From Lingula anatina (taxonomy: Eukaryota > Brachiopoda > Lingulata > Lingulida > Lingulidae), in NCBI RefSeq assembly GCF_001039355.2, contig NW_019775413.1, forward strand, positions 295,237 through 359,236: a DNA stretch of 64,000 nucleotides, in the 5' to 3' direction. The notes beneath the pieces were generated by a model. The model had not been told where the DNA came from. It did no database searches and was given only the letters and a program-made list of their open reading frames with translations. Positions 41,173 through 53,422 of the stretch are shown here, piece by piece. A program made the translations under genes and the position numbers. Every line of letters starts with the position of its first letter. The first letter of the stretch is position 1.

Positions 41173-42561
41173 TTATAGCGCTGTCAAAACATCGCTGAAT
41201 TCCGATTTTGCAGTGTCGTCAAGTAAGGTAGCTGTGACAGTCGCCTGTCTTGTCTCAATGCTGTATGAGCTCACGTTGTGTAGGATACTACCGTTGTGAT
41301 TGGGTTCCTTTTTGTGAAAAAGCCGAAGTTTGATTTTCTTAATGGCACTTGATTTGGTGTGTGAGTTCGATGTTTTTGAATTATCTCCGTTTTCATGGGC
41401 ACAAGGACATTTCAATTTGTCGAGATAAAGTAACTTTTTGAAAGCATTCCTAAAATCCTTGTTGAATATACTGTATATAATAGGATTGAGCAAAGAATTG
41501 ACATAACCAACCCAAGTGAGAAAGCTAAATATTACGGGAGAGATACACCGGCAGTAGGCCTGGACGATATTTATTGTAAAAAACGGCATCCAGCACAGTA
41601 AAAACACCCCCATAATGACACCCAACGTTATGGCAGCCTTGTGATCGGACACTTTGTACCCTGAGCCACTTTTGCCGCTTCCACCTCGCCCACCCCCACC
41701 ATTTGTGGAATCACCATTAAATTGATCGAATGTGGTTGTCCGTTTGATATTGGAAACATGATGGCGTGCAAAGGTGTATAGTCGTAGGTAGATTGTCACC
41801 ATGATGATGCATGGTAGGTAAAAACTCACGCAGGAGGAGATCACGGCGTAGACTGGACTAATCACAAGCGCACAGAACGGCCTCTCAGTGGGCAACTCCT
41901 CCTCCGCCTCCTCAATTCCTATCAACCCAATCTGGTGCCAGCCAAGGTTGACAGGTAGGAAGGAGATGAGAGCAGAGAGAATCCATACAGCTACGATCAT
42001 TGAGATTATCTTGTTCGCTGTCATTGTCCGAGCGTATTTAAGGGGGTCCCGTATATGTAAGTAACGATCAAAACTTATGGCACAAAGATTTAGAATAGAC
42101 GCCGTGCAACACATCACATCCATTGACACCCAGATATTGCAGTAGTGAATGTCAAAAATCCAGTATCCCATGAGATCGTTTCCTACGGCACAAATCATAA
42201 CAAAGACAGCTACAAAAAGGTCCGCCACGGCTAGCGATACTAAGAGCAAATTGCTCCGTTTCCTAAGGTTTCTATCGGTATAAATAGCCACACACACCAG
42301 TACGTTTCCGGCTATAGACATGAAGATCAAAATACACAGAATAAACCCTATGAAAATACTCAACCCAAGTCCATAAACTGTAGACGGTAAGTCTGCGATC
42401 TGTCCGGCGGATCCATTCTGTGTTATGTTTTCCGTGAAATTCCACGTTATTCCTTCGGAATAATTACCTAAATGAAGCAGCAAAGATTGTTGCGTGCAGT
42501 TCCCCCCGTCTGGTAGATACTTTGTGAGATTTACACGGCTGTTCGAACAGTTATATAGCAT
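41173..42561 (-). CDS. D1-like dopamine receptor (Dop1R1-type class A GPCR), intronless
   Basis: Complete 462-residue seven-transmembrane receptor in one exon. The N-terminus has seven N-glycosylation sequons (N4, N11, N21, N33, N41, N45, N49). TM1 has N86, TM2 LAVAD with D114, TM3 the amine-binding D148 followed by D165-R166-Y167, TM4 W193, TM5 S242, S243 and S246 before P250, TM6 CWMPFF (323-328) and TM7 NPIIY (359-363). C141 and C230 can form the extracellular disulfide. Asp3.32 plus three TM5 serines is the catecholamine signature; the STASILNLC-like TM3, the DRYLHIRDPL segment and the fairly short third loop match D1-type receptors, closest from memory to insect Dop1R1, which couple to Gs and raise cAMP at the plasma membrane. 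C385 and C387 are likely palmitoylated. Loop 3 has a glycine-rich stretch (288-302) and loop 2 an acidic one (216-226). The start is supported by an in-frame TAA 15 bases upstream and A at -3. Dopamine as ligand is inferred; another catecholamine is possible. Confidence 0.93.
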   Translation of the reverse strand: MLYNCSNSRVNLTKYLPDGGNCTQQSLLLHLGNYSEGITWNFTENITQNGSAGQIADLPSTVYGLGLSIFIGFILCILIFMSIAGNVLVCVAIYTDRNLRKRSNLLLVSLAVADLFVAVFVMICAVGNDLMGYWIFDIHYCNIWVSMDVMCCTASILNLCAISFDRYLHIRDPLKYARTMTANKIISMIVAVWILSALISFLPVNLGWHQIGLIGIEEAEEELPTERPFCALVISPVYAVISSCVSFYLPCIIMVTIYLRLYTFARHHVSNIKRTTTFDQFNGDSTNGGGGRGGSGKSGSGYKVSDHKAAITLGVIMGVFLLCWMPFFTINIVQAYCRCISPVIFSFLTWVGYVNSLLNPIIYSIFNKDFRNAFKKLLYLDKLKCPCAHENGDNSKTSNSHTKSSAIKKIKLRLFHKKEPNHNGSILHNVSSYSIETRQATVTATLLDDTAKSEFSDVLTAL

Positions 42562-42566
42562 CTTAG

Positions 42567-42572
42567 TTACAT
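42567..42572 (-). promoter_or_regulatory. Start-stop upstream ORF (ATG-TAA) just before the receptor ATG
   Basis: Reading the minus strand, ATG at 42572-42570 is followed directly by TAA at 42569-42567, and the receptor ATG begins five bases later at 42561. A one-codon uORF of this kind can hold a terminating ribosome and lower or gate translation of the main frame. It acts only if the transcript starts upstream of it, as the candidate TATA box would allow. Confidence 0.45.
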
Positions 42573-42631
42573 GTTAGCTGACGTATGCTGCCGCTGTTTG
42601 CAATTTATTCGATGCGCGGTCCTTCTTATTT

Positions 42632-42647
42632 CTTATATACTCCCAAT
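42632..42647 (-). promoter_or_regulatory. Candidate TATA box of the intronless receptor
   Basis: The minus strand reads TATATAAG at 42639-42632, about 71 bases before the ATG. Initiation some 30 bases downstream would give a 5' leader of roughly 45 bases. An ATTGG motif adjoins it at 42647-42643, but that is too close to TATA for a classical CCAAT box. This is a motif match only; AT-rich DNA contains many such matches. Confidence 0.33.
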
Positions 42648-44733
42648 AACAGAATCAGATTACTTTACCATGCTTTACTTTCGCAAGTCACCATCGAGTG
42701 TGCTGAGTCCGTAGTGTCTGACAGCCTTCACTCTTGACCTTGGTCAGAAGCGAATTCTACAACTGGAGAGTCACTTACCCAGTGCAATCGACAGTCACTG
42801 ACCACGCTCGATGGGACCTCAGCATAGATCTGATTGCCGCGCGTACATACTTCATGATGTTGTCTATGGCTAATAAATGCTATGCACAGTGCGGCTTCAA
42901 AGTTTGCTCAAGAGTTGAGAGATTAAATCCGGCCTACCTCCATACATTGCTAATTGCGACTCCGCTTTTGCCTTGCCGTCAACACTATATAGTTATTTTA
43001 TATGAGTTACAAGTATGATACAAGTCCTTTCCATGAAGCATAACGCATGTTGCTGCAGAAGGATGATTCGGGTATCTTTTAAATCCAACTCTTGTGATTA
43101 TCTTGTACATATAGCCTTGTGTATGTAACCTTTCAGACGTACGTCCCAATTTGACGGACAACGAGATACCTGCTTGTCATTTACACCCCTTTAATGAGAG
43201 AATCTCATGAAAACATCCAAATACCTGCTATGCGGGCCCAACCACAGCTGAAATTACTACAGTGCATTCTATTTCCCTTCACAGGTCGATATCTGTGTGG
43301 TTATAGAAGTAGTTAAAACACTTCTATTGACGGCTATTATCCGCCACCCATTGAAAACAGCAAGTCTGTTTACTTTCCCTCAGACGCCTAAGATCACGAA
43401 TCCACTCTCCTCTCCACTCTCTCAATGCACAGGTGTTAACAGGCGTGTTTAAAACGTTGGCTGTTTAGTGATGTAAGGAGTCGATACCTCTGCTAATATT
43501 TTCATCCCATATGCCAGTTGGCTTGATGAGATCCACTGATCTGTAATTGATTGTAAGAAAGAAAAATTGAGTTGCAGCAAATTACTTATGTACGCGGCAA
43601 GCCTACGGAATCGGGAGGTGGGGAACACTTTAGGGTGAACAATCACTCGCTCTTTGACCGATCTTGCGGTTCAGTACCAGTGGGTGGGACCCGGAGTAAA
43701 TCACGGGGGATTAAATTTGTTCAAACAGTTTACGGAAGAAGAAGTAACAGCAAGCCGCACTATGAAAGCTTACCACACGTTGGTCAGGGGCGTGTGATTT
43801 TTAAATCTGAAAATCCTGGATGTCGTAATCTTAACCAGCACGCGACTTTGTAACTTTGAACTGCCTCATTAAATCGATTAAAACTATAAAGCGTTAGTAT
43901 TGTTCAGCATGCCTGCTGTTCACACGGCTCTGTAGGTAATGAAAGTATAGACGTTAAATGATGCCAGTCGTTTTACCCTCCGTGCTAAATCGAACGAATA
44001 ATTGTAGTACTTCAATGAACATTGGCGTATGTTAGATTAACAAAATATTGAATAAAACTGAGCACGATAAACACAATACTAATAAGCACCGGTCTTGACT
44101 AACACTTTAGCCCTTGGCAGGGACTACCGAGCTTACCATGAGATTTGTTGGGGATACATACATACATACATGTACATGTAGAAACCTTCACATGTATTTT
44201 TCACCCTGCCACCATTCTTCCACTAATATTCCCAGTCTGTAGTAATTCCATGTTCCAACACAGCATAATGAATTAATATACTTGTTAGATAATTTGTATG
44301 TGTTTATATATTTGTAATTGTCCCTTATTCACCTAAGGTTTTGAAAAAAAGTTAGATATTATCCACAATCAAGGATGGGCTAGTCAAATCATCTCAACTA
44401 CCACAATGTAGTTATACGTGGATAAGCATCTCACAGAACATCTTTAAGCTAGGTTTATAACTGTGATATTTCAAATGCAATTAAAATGACTTTTATCACA
44501 AGCAACAACAGTCATGACGGCAGATTTTTTCTCTGCCGGTAGAACGTGGGGCGGGGAGGTCTTTGTAAGGTCGGGTACACATCACCGAAAATTACTCTCT
44601 ATCAGAGGTCTTTTAAAATTGTTATACATGAAAGCCGACCGCAACCCCCTCTCCTCAATAAGAAGGCACTTCCTTTCCTACAGGACCTATCTATAACGCC
44701 AAGATGAACACGAAGAATGCATTCGGATTCACA
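42648..44733. other. Upstream region of the intronless receptor
   Basis: Short frames at 42734-43018 and 43572-43853 on the plus strand diverge from the receptor but show no domain. Regulatory sequence is expected here; no specific site can be supported. Confidence 0.5.
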
Positions 44734-44876
44734 CTGGGTTGGTCCAACTCTGTGGGGGAATCTTGTTAAAGTGCATTCAGTGGAATCAGCTTAATTGTCT
44801 GACACGCCTCCTCGACTATCTTGTGCTGATTATGCTGATTCCACTGATGATACTTTAGCGAGTTGGACCGACCCAG
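44734..44876. mobile_element. Short nested inverted repeat (143 bases), MITE-like
   Basis: The outer arms CTGGGTTGGTCCAACTC and GAGTTGGACCGACCCAG pair with one mismatch. Inner arms CAGTGGAATCAGC (44778-44790) and GCTGATTCCACTG (44834-44846) are perfect complements. Nested arms without coding capacity suggest a foldback or MITE remnant. Confidence 0.6.
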
Positions 44877-47800
44877 CTTGTACGATGGGTTAATTTAAAT
44901 GCACCCTAAGATAGATTACATACTTTATACCAGTATATCACACTTGGATTGATCATCACACGTTTCTTTTCTTATTTGACATGCCTACATGTACACGTAC
45001 ATTTCATTCTTTCTAAAGATCGTTAAATTGATTATTGCATGGTTGTTACTTTTACTTTAAAAGCATTTATGTATATTTTCACCTTATCTTTAATCACCTA
45101 CGGTGTTTTGCCTATAAATGTGATATTTTAGCCCACCAATAAGCGATGAGTCCAATTTGGTGTTATTAGCATACAAAACGCATTTTTATTCCTCAATATT
45201 GGTGGTATGCGCTCACCTCTGCTTCACCCCTTTCGTTAGCCTAGTTTATAGATCTATGTTTATTTACTGGCACTCTGCTACCTTTGTGCTAGAACGTTAC
45301 ATCGAACAGCAGTGCCTCAATCTATATAAACCCTTTACCATTTATAGCATGGTCGATGCGGTTATTATCCATTTAACGTGGCTCTTTATGTCAGAACAGT
45401 GTAAATAATAAAAACTCTTTTGTTCAAGTTGTATTTAAATTCTGTGTTCCGCATCTTTCACGCGATGAGAGGGTCTGAATCAATCTCCACTGAGGTGTCA
45501 AGCTCTAGGGGCCGCGGAGGTCTCAAGGTGCAAGTACCCGCTAACGCACGTACGGTAACTTTGTTAGTGCTTTTCTTTCATGGTTATTTTAATAAAGGAA
45601 AGAGTATAATTAGAATTTACTTTCTCTTTCTCTGACGGTTTCTAAAGGAATGGGTAGAAATCAAAGGCATATGGGAGTGAGAACTTTTGCTGACCTTACC
45701 TAAGGGCATATTTCATGAAAAAACAGCAGGCCTTGAAGTTTTACTTGAAAGGTTTTTGAAAGGTGGTTGCTGTGGATGTTTGATGTGGTATGTGTGTTGG
45801 GGGGGGGGGGGGGGGTTTCGTTAAAATTTATTTAGAATGAGGCCACAACGTAAGGATAAAGTGCCCAGGACGGGGTATGGCTCCAGTCTACATGTACTAC
45901 ACTTCAAAAGGGAACCGATCATTTAACATTTCCAAAAGTTACTGAAATTACGAATATTTCCGAACTGATACCCGGTATATATATATATAATTTAAACCGT
46001 TATAAGCATCAAACAATTCCATTCCATTTATCTTGCTGATGAGACAAAACCTTTCCGCATTCGTATGTGATTTATCAGTATAACCTTGTCCTAGTCGGCA
46101 CATCTTAATCACAAGGTTACACAAAACGGACAACTACCTGTACATATAATATTGATTTATTCGCCCAATCTGCATTCTCTCATATTCACTTACATTCTCC
46201 ATAACAACTTTATTTATTTCATCTTGTAAACGGACACGTTAATGGTCCGCGATTTTACTCTGTTGTTACTCCAGCAATAAACACTAGGTTTAAACTTGGA
46301 AATAATGCCTCAGTAGGTACTTCAGATTATTGTGTTAGTTGAGCATATAGCCTTGGTTTCAGCTACTACATTCGCCTTTTCCAGCAAACTGCTGTATACA
46401 TTACATGTGCAGTAAGTGGGTTCAAGTAATTTACCTGGACGAAGGATGTTGTTTGTTTAAGTGTTTTTGATTTGTCTAATTCACTGGTATATGCATTCCC
46501 ACTTTAATTCACCCTAGAAAACATCGCTCAGGCATGTAGCTAGTGAACAGTCTGTTGAGTAAGTTAATCGTTACGTGATGGGATTTAAATGTAATCGCTC
46601 AGACACGTAATATAAACAGCCCGATTACTTTTTCCATAAGGGCGTTCATATTCATTTTATCAGGTAAATACGTTTAGTAACCCAGCAGACTATGTTAAAT
46701 TGTGCTATTGTGTCAGAAATGTATATTTGTGTAGCAGTGAACGCCTTCCAAAAAGAAAAACAATGAAAATAGAAATATCCTTATCTCTCCGTTTGACCAA
46801 TGTTCCAAAATTGGTCTGAAATCGTTAAGTATGTACTCACCTTTCAAAACAATTCAATTATTAGGAGATCTCATCCCAGGGAGTTTGTGTGCGAATTCAA
46901 CGCCGACATCTAATCAATATGGACGTCGAAAGTAATATCATAAAAATTAGCCAAATTCGATTTTATATGAGACTACATAGGTTGCATTTCAACCCTGTGT
47001 CCATGTAATGTAACTATAATGTGTGTGTCAGTAATATTTGATCCTACTTGTAACTGATAATGACGCAGTGGAAGAGGGTATTCAATTTCTGACCCACTAA
47101 TGACGAAGAAGCAGACTTACATGTACGTACTGAGGTCAAATATTAAGTTTTACAAGTTCAAGATGTGCATGTATCACACAATAAGATAAAATGTTCTTGC
47201 AGCTCATCCTGTTTATTTTTATAATTAGTTGTTGCAGGGAGATATGGCGACGAAGACAATCCCTATTTCCATTCACGCTAATACATGGCACCACAACGGT
47301 CGTACATGCAGTAGGCTGAGATAAATGCTCGGGATACATGCAGCAGTTGAAGACCTACATTACATTCAATGGGTCTGTATGAACTTATCTAGACATTGAC
47401 TGAAGGAAAAACAAGAGACTTATAGACTTGGAAATAGGAAAAGTTACCAGATCACAAAAAACTTTTCCCCTTCCCCACAGCCTACAATCACCGTTATTTC
47501 AATATTATATGTGTCTAAGCGCCCCACCACCTCTGTATTCTAAAAGCAATGCGAAAAAAAGAAAAATGACTGACCGAACTGAAAATCCTTTTTAATCTGC
47601 CGCTACTGGCCAAACTTAAAAATGGCCTTATTTATGGAGTTAGCTGCATTACGGCAAATGTTTTATGGCTGACTTTTAAAGTTAGGATTTTTTTCATTTC
47701 AATTTTAGTTGGTTTCATGTATTTCCAGTAAAACTTTAACATGACTCCAGTACATATATTCTTTTGTACGATGGGACCATTGGATTATCCCATCTATGCC

Positions 47801-48807
47801 ATTTATACAATTCATCAATTATCATGATCTTGTGATCGTGTTTTCCGCTTCTTATCAAAACAGTAGACATGATGTATTGTCTTAAAGGATATCGCTGCCA
47901 TTTCCGCTAGGTGTACATTGTAAGCTTTTGTTTAAGTGTACTGAATTCGTGCTTGTTGCATGCATCAGTGTAATACTCCTGTACATGAAATATCAGTTCC
48001 GTTGCATACATCTATAGATTTACCCTGACACACAAATTACAAATTATGTGAAATACACACGTAATGTATCAGTAGGTATAATGACGCACTCATTATTAAA
48101 AAGAATAAATAGTAATAACTACTACAAAAATAAAATTAAGCATGTACATGCGACTATGGCATGCCAAAGACGTAAAAAGTGTTTTCACTTCAATCACTAG
48201 TTTTGTCAGGTCGGCGTATTCCTTTGAGGTTCTAGGCTTTTTTCAATTAATTAAACATTCGTAAGGCCTTAACAACTAACGTTGACAGGCGAGAATGCAG
48301 AGGTTAAAGAGCGATGAGTCAAAACCTAGGTGCAGGTACGAATGCTGTTACATGCAAATGTACAGACCAAAATTTTCCTTTTCACTCCCTATTTGTGCGT
48401 AGTGCATCACAAACAATCTAGTTTGGCTCAGGTTCACAAAAATCGTAAGACCGAAAGTTGACCGCAACTGCCAAACCGAAATTTACGTCAACATCAATTC
48501 GGGCTAAATCTACATGCAGAAGTACACTAAGAATAACCTAAGGTCGAAAAACACAACCATTTTTTGTAACTGTACAAGCGGTCTGCTCCCAATTTACCCT
48601 GGGTTATATTAGATTAAGGGTATTTTATCAGCTATCTGTGGAGAAATTGGCACAAAGAGCCATTATCTCCCAATTGCAGATAAGATTGGGGTTCTATATG
48701 CACTAAAATATAGGACATAACAAAAAAAAAAGAAAGACATAACACTTTTAGACTGAAACCCTGAACCATCAACGCAGGCAGATACACCAGAAGCAACAGA
48801 AAATTAA
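44877..48807. other. Non-coding spacer, nothing recognised
   Basis: It contains the G17 run; the longest frames (for example 45157-45408) are chance length. The missing terminal exon of the second receptor could in principle lie anywhere between here and 60087. Confidence 0.55.
45799..45815. repeat. Homopolymer G17
   Basis: Uninterrupted G run, able in principle to form a G-quadruplex. Confidence 0.9.
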
Positions 48808-48978
48808 AATTTACACTTAAACAGCCCTAAAAAGACTGAAATAATGGAGGCAATATTGTCAGTGAAGAACAGAAAGGCATCGGGCAGTGACAACTTGAAT
48901 GCTGAGCTATACAAAGCATCACCACAGATAGCAACACCCTTTTTGGAACCCTGTACTCTGCAATATGGAAGGAAGATG
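48808..48978 (+). pseudogene. Decayed non-LTR retrotransposon reverse-transcriptase fragment
   Basis: Translation from 48808 gives a segment including EAILSVKNRKASGSDNLNAE, the typical N-terminal RT motif of LINE-type elements (a run of A-I-x-x-x-K-N-x-K-A-x-G-x-D-x-x-x-x-E followed by LYKAS). After a frameshift near 48949-48955 the next frame gives LYSAIWKED, the motif that normally follows. A stop lies just upstream (48805-48807) and nothing further of the RT catalytic core is recognisable, so it is a short dead remnant. The clade is undetermined. Confidence 0.6.
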
Positions 48979-49284
48979 TATATTTATCTATTGTACTTGA
49001 CAGTCACCTTGTATATGTAAAATATTTAATAGGCTGCTGCATTCAACTTCAGTATTGATATCTACACCAACTAAACATCTAAAATTTGTTGTTTGCTTTA
49101 ATTTTGATGTCTGAATAATGTGTGTGAAAGTTAATGGTGATCGGCGGCCATTTTAGATATATCAAATTGCAACGTAACAAAATAACTCAATAAAGTAAAG
49201 GAATAAATATAAACAAGTTTCTGGTGCACATTTGGGCTAAAACCGTCATATGGACCAAAATAAACGACCTTTCATATGCGGATG

Positions 49285-49304
49285 TACCGGGGTATACCCC
49301 GGTA
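49285..49304. repeat. Perfect 20-base palindrome
   Basis: TACCGGGGTA followed directly by TACCCCGGTA, with no spacer. It lies in a stretch (about 49131-49360) where GGCCAT-containing sequence recurs, so it may belong to an old repeat. Confidence 0.75.
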
Positions 49305-49801
49305 TATTTTTATGTGACACTGACGGCCATATTGGATGCAACAAGCTGCCAATGTAGCATTCAATATGTATTTGTTCTGAGACCAGGTGGAAAAATGAAC
49401 TAAATCACGATTTTACAAAAACATTTCCACCGCTGGAGACAATATCATATACACGCAGGAGCAGGATAATATGGAACTCGATGGTTGAAGCCTTCTATTT
49501 AAGATCTTGTAAAATATTCAAATATTTATAAATGTAAGTGCGTTTTTTCACCTTTTTGATGCGGGGCAATACAATTCAGTATCATTAATAAAATAGATTT
49601 CGTTAAAATGTGATGTGTGTAGAAAATTCAATTTTAAAGTTAGGGGTGTTTGTTTACTCGCCTGTTGTGTATGTGTTCGTGTTTGTGTGTATTCCGATTT
49701 GATCAACAAAAATCACAAAACGTTTAAATTTAAAAGAATTAACTATGAGAATAAGCAATAAGCATTGTGAAATGAATCAGGTACACATGAACGTAAGCTC
49801 C

Positions 49802-49804
<3 letters not shown>

Positions 49805-49869
<65 letters not shown>
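49805..49869. repeat. Compound microsatellite (GT)n(GA)n
   Basis: About 15 GT units followed by about 17 GA units, the same arrangement and orientation as at 59979-60060. Flanks are not visibly related. Confidence 0.95.
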
Positions 49870-50114
49870 AGAACAATATGTACGTACCTTCATTCAGCAA
49901 GCTCTGAAGTGGTGCCACATTTCATTATTTTGGCTCAAATATTGTCTTAATCAGCACCTAGAAACTATACCTTATACTGTTGCAATGAATCTTTAGCCTT
50001 TGGAAGTATCCAGGAAATCGTTACCTCTGAAGGATATTTCCTGTTGAAAATTGATTAAACCTAAAGTGATGTACGGTATCACAAAGTAGTTAGTTTATTG
50101 TGAAGGCATAAAGG

Positions 50115-50156
50115 TATCTTTTCTCTTATAGGGACACGCAGAGTAGAGAAAAGATA
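50115..50156. other. Hairpin with perfect 12-base stem
   Basis: TATCTTTTCTCT (50115-50126) pairs with AGAGAAAAGATA (50145-50156) across an 18-base loop. No associated gene; role unknown. Confidence 0.65.
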
Positions 50157-52430
50157 ACATCATAGAGCGAACATCATTCATATGCCAAATTAGACTCAGA
50201 TTCAAGAGATAGGTCCACTTCACTTAAAATGGGATAATACGAAATGCACCATTGGGGTTTGTAGAGACCTAGAGATGGGCATTTTCTTCCAAGTTTAATT
50301 CCAAATAGTCTTCATGTACGTTTCCTTGGCATTTTACATGAGAACTGACTTAACATGCGAAACATGGCATATTCATTGAACATAATCTACTATATTAATG
50401 GCAACAGTCATTTATACAGGATGGAGGAACCCCCTCACCCCTACTCGGCTAAGATTTCATGGCACATGGAACGTTATATGAAGCCTTATCGCAATGCGCT
50501 GAATGAATGTTCACTGTGTGGGCGAAAAACACATTTTGGAAAATGTGTAGGAAGGAAGAATTTCCTTTGGTTCTCTGACATTTAAAACTGCGCGTCCATA
50601 AATAGATTTTGCAAATCAATTTTCAACTTTCGCTACATATGTTGTTCAATATAAAGGAACACTCTCATTTTTGTTTTGTTTTTAAATTTTCATCACAGAT
50701 ATATTTTGCCATTAAGTTTTCGTGAACGAACCACAATAAGAAAGCATGAATCTCCCTTGAATGGCAGTTACAACTTCTGAAAATAAAAGGAAACGGCATA
50801 TGTGTCATCTTGGGCTTTATTCAGCAGTTCGTGCATGCTTTTTCTTAAACTGGTCACGAAAGACCTTAAACTGGTTATATAAATTGAGAACCCTATCTAA
50901 GTTAATTGATTAATTGTATTAATACTTCATTAAGCGGCGTTAATTTTATTTTATTTTCCTGAATTTTTTTGAATTAAATTTGTGTAACATCTTTAGAGAA
51001 ATCCACCTTTCCTGGCCCAAAGTTCCTACATAAATGTAAATGATAATTTACAGAACCCGTGCAACCACTTTGATCACTTTAAGATATACTGTAAAGTGTG
51101 ACATTGTCAGTAACAAACAAACGAACAAAAAACTGTTGGAGGCTTAAAATTGTGTCCAAGTGCTTTTTTGTCTTTTATCCCTTCAGCCGTCTTTTTATTT
51201 TGACAAATGCAATCAATTACATTAAAGTCAAACACCTGTCGTAAAATCTCAGAAACGTCACAACCTTTAGATCTGAAATGATAATTTTTGACCGTAATCA
51301 TCTCAACCGACGTTTTTTATCTAGGATCACGGCAGGTGTTCAATGAATGCGACAGACGATCGATAGAACGATTGTAAACCGTATTTATAACTGGCCGAGT
51401 TTTACTAAAACACCTCCCTTTTACAGCACACCTTGTGTCCAGATCATGTACATTTAAAGGTGGTCAATTTTATCTGAAGCTTTGTGTAGGATACTGAAGG
51501 ATAATGTATTGTTACTTGGCGGATATTCCAGATGTGACAACATGGTTTGAAGTAACCACTTATGAATTCCCGTTCTTTTTCCAGTTTCCTGCTGACGCTG
51601 TTGATGAATCTGACAAAAATCATCTTTCAGTGATTCACACAAACAATGACAAATAAGTTCGTATCCATCTAAAGAAAAAATGTTCTACGGGAATGTTTTA
51701 TTAATGATTGAACTTTTATTCCTCCTTTGGGAAAAGTTATGACAAATCTCCTGAAGTAAATTGAATAAGTTTTCACGTTTTCACGTGGTTATAAAGCATA
51801 TCAAAATGGTGAGAACTTACATGAACTTATGGTAACTGGCACGTCTGTTAAGTAGTAAGCCAGAGACGTCGTTTGCATTTGTACATGTACATGTGGGTTA
51901 ATTATCTTTGAACTTTTCAAAAATCGACCTTGACCTTAACGAGTTGTAATAATGAAAATGGGTTTTTTCAATTAATTACCCAGCCTAAATCACTTCGAAG
52001 TAGCTTCGTCAATTTCTATCAGAGAATTAAAACTTGAATCCAGACGTGTATAATGATCTTTGAACAGCATGCAAAAGCAATAAAGATATTAGCCTCAGGA
52101 AATTAAGAAATGGATCAAATAGATCCTACAGTTGTTGGAAATGTCTAGCACAGCAGAACAGCCAATAACAAAAACCTTCATATTTCCCCACTAAACATTC
52201 CCAAAGCATAGATCAAAGCATCCACATACACAATTTCCGTTACGCCAAAAATGTGTAGAACTTTGGTGATTGCAGTTTGCACAGCGCCAGTGCAAACAAT
52301 TACGTAGGTTAGGTGCTCCCTTTACATGTTAACCATAAAAGAATGTTTGATACCTGTCATTGTTTATTGCTTAAATATATTGGAGTTTATGTGCCAAATA
52401 ACATTCTTACAGTGCAAGTCAAGGTTAAGG

Positions 52431-52669
52431 TATTTTACAATAGAATTTAAATTACTTGTCCAGTAAGTTTCCTACAATAAGCATTTGGCTACAGGCAATA
52501 AAATGCATGAACCTAGCACGTAACATGCTAGCTCATAGTGTCATTTTAAGCAGATTTCATTCAGATATTTTACAATAGACTTTACATTAATTACTTGTCC
52601 AGTTAGTTTTCTACAATAAGCATTTGGCTATAGGCAATAGAATTCTTGTTAGCTCATAGTGTCATTTTA
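52431..52669 (+). repeat. Imperfect tandem duplication, units of 118 and 104 bases
   Basis: The units at 52431-52548 and 52566-52669 share TATTTTACAATAGA, ATTACTTGTCCAG, CTACAATAAGCATTTGGCTA and GCTCATAGTGTCATTTTA in order. The second unit lacks part of the middle. Confidence 0.78.
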
Positions 52670-53368
52670 TACGGTTTCCGCCACACCATTTGTGCAGGTC
52701 TTCAATACATGTGTAGACACTCGACAATGCTAGGTAAAAACTTTTTCCTGGAGATTTTTCACCGTATAGTATAGTTATAACACGTCTTCAGTATATTACC
52801 TCATATTACCGTAAAATACAACCAGGCATTATCTGTCAAAGTCAATCACAAATCATCATTATGGAAATGGTGCTCTCGTTTCCATCCAATATGCCAACAT
52901 CATTGATGGAATAATTTTCGTAATGCGGATAGCAATGTCTAGCAAGTACAGATACTCTCTTTTCTCGCAATCCACAGGAACTTTGCACGTTGAAAATAAG
53001 TTAGTGTTCGACGCGCTCTCATTATGAGTACATAATGTTTAAGGTCGGTTGGCCTTCTGTTGTCTTTAGGTTGGTGACAAACTTGAGCAGTGATTAATAG
53101 AAGCCGCTTGTCAATTTGACCGCTGGTTGTGTTTTGAAAAATCCAAAGTGTTCTTCTTGAAGGTTCAACCTATAAAAAAAGTCAAAGAATTAGGTCCATT
53201 CCGAAATGTAAAACGAAAATCTAATTAACGACTGTACAAGAAAAATATGTTAAATTGATGGCTCTCGAAACCTCGTTCAATATCTTATCATATAGGCCGC
53301 CAATAACAAAATGCTTTAAACAGTACGAATACATACATTTAGAGACACGGGCAAAGGTAAACAATAAC

Positions 53369-53422
53369 AAAAACAATACGTTTGAAATATGAAGCAAAAA
53401 CAATACATTTGAAATATGAAGC
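53369..53422 (+). repeat. 27-base tandem duplication
   Basis: Two adjacent 27-base units, each ending TTTGAAATATGAAGC, differ at one base (G or A before TTTGAAA). Confidence 0.85.

Noticed and set aside
49745-49996. Arg-Glu and Cys-Val repeat protein
   Set aside because: Translation of the GT/GA microsatellite.
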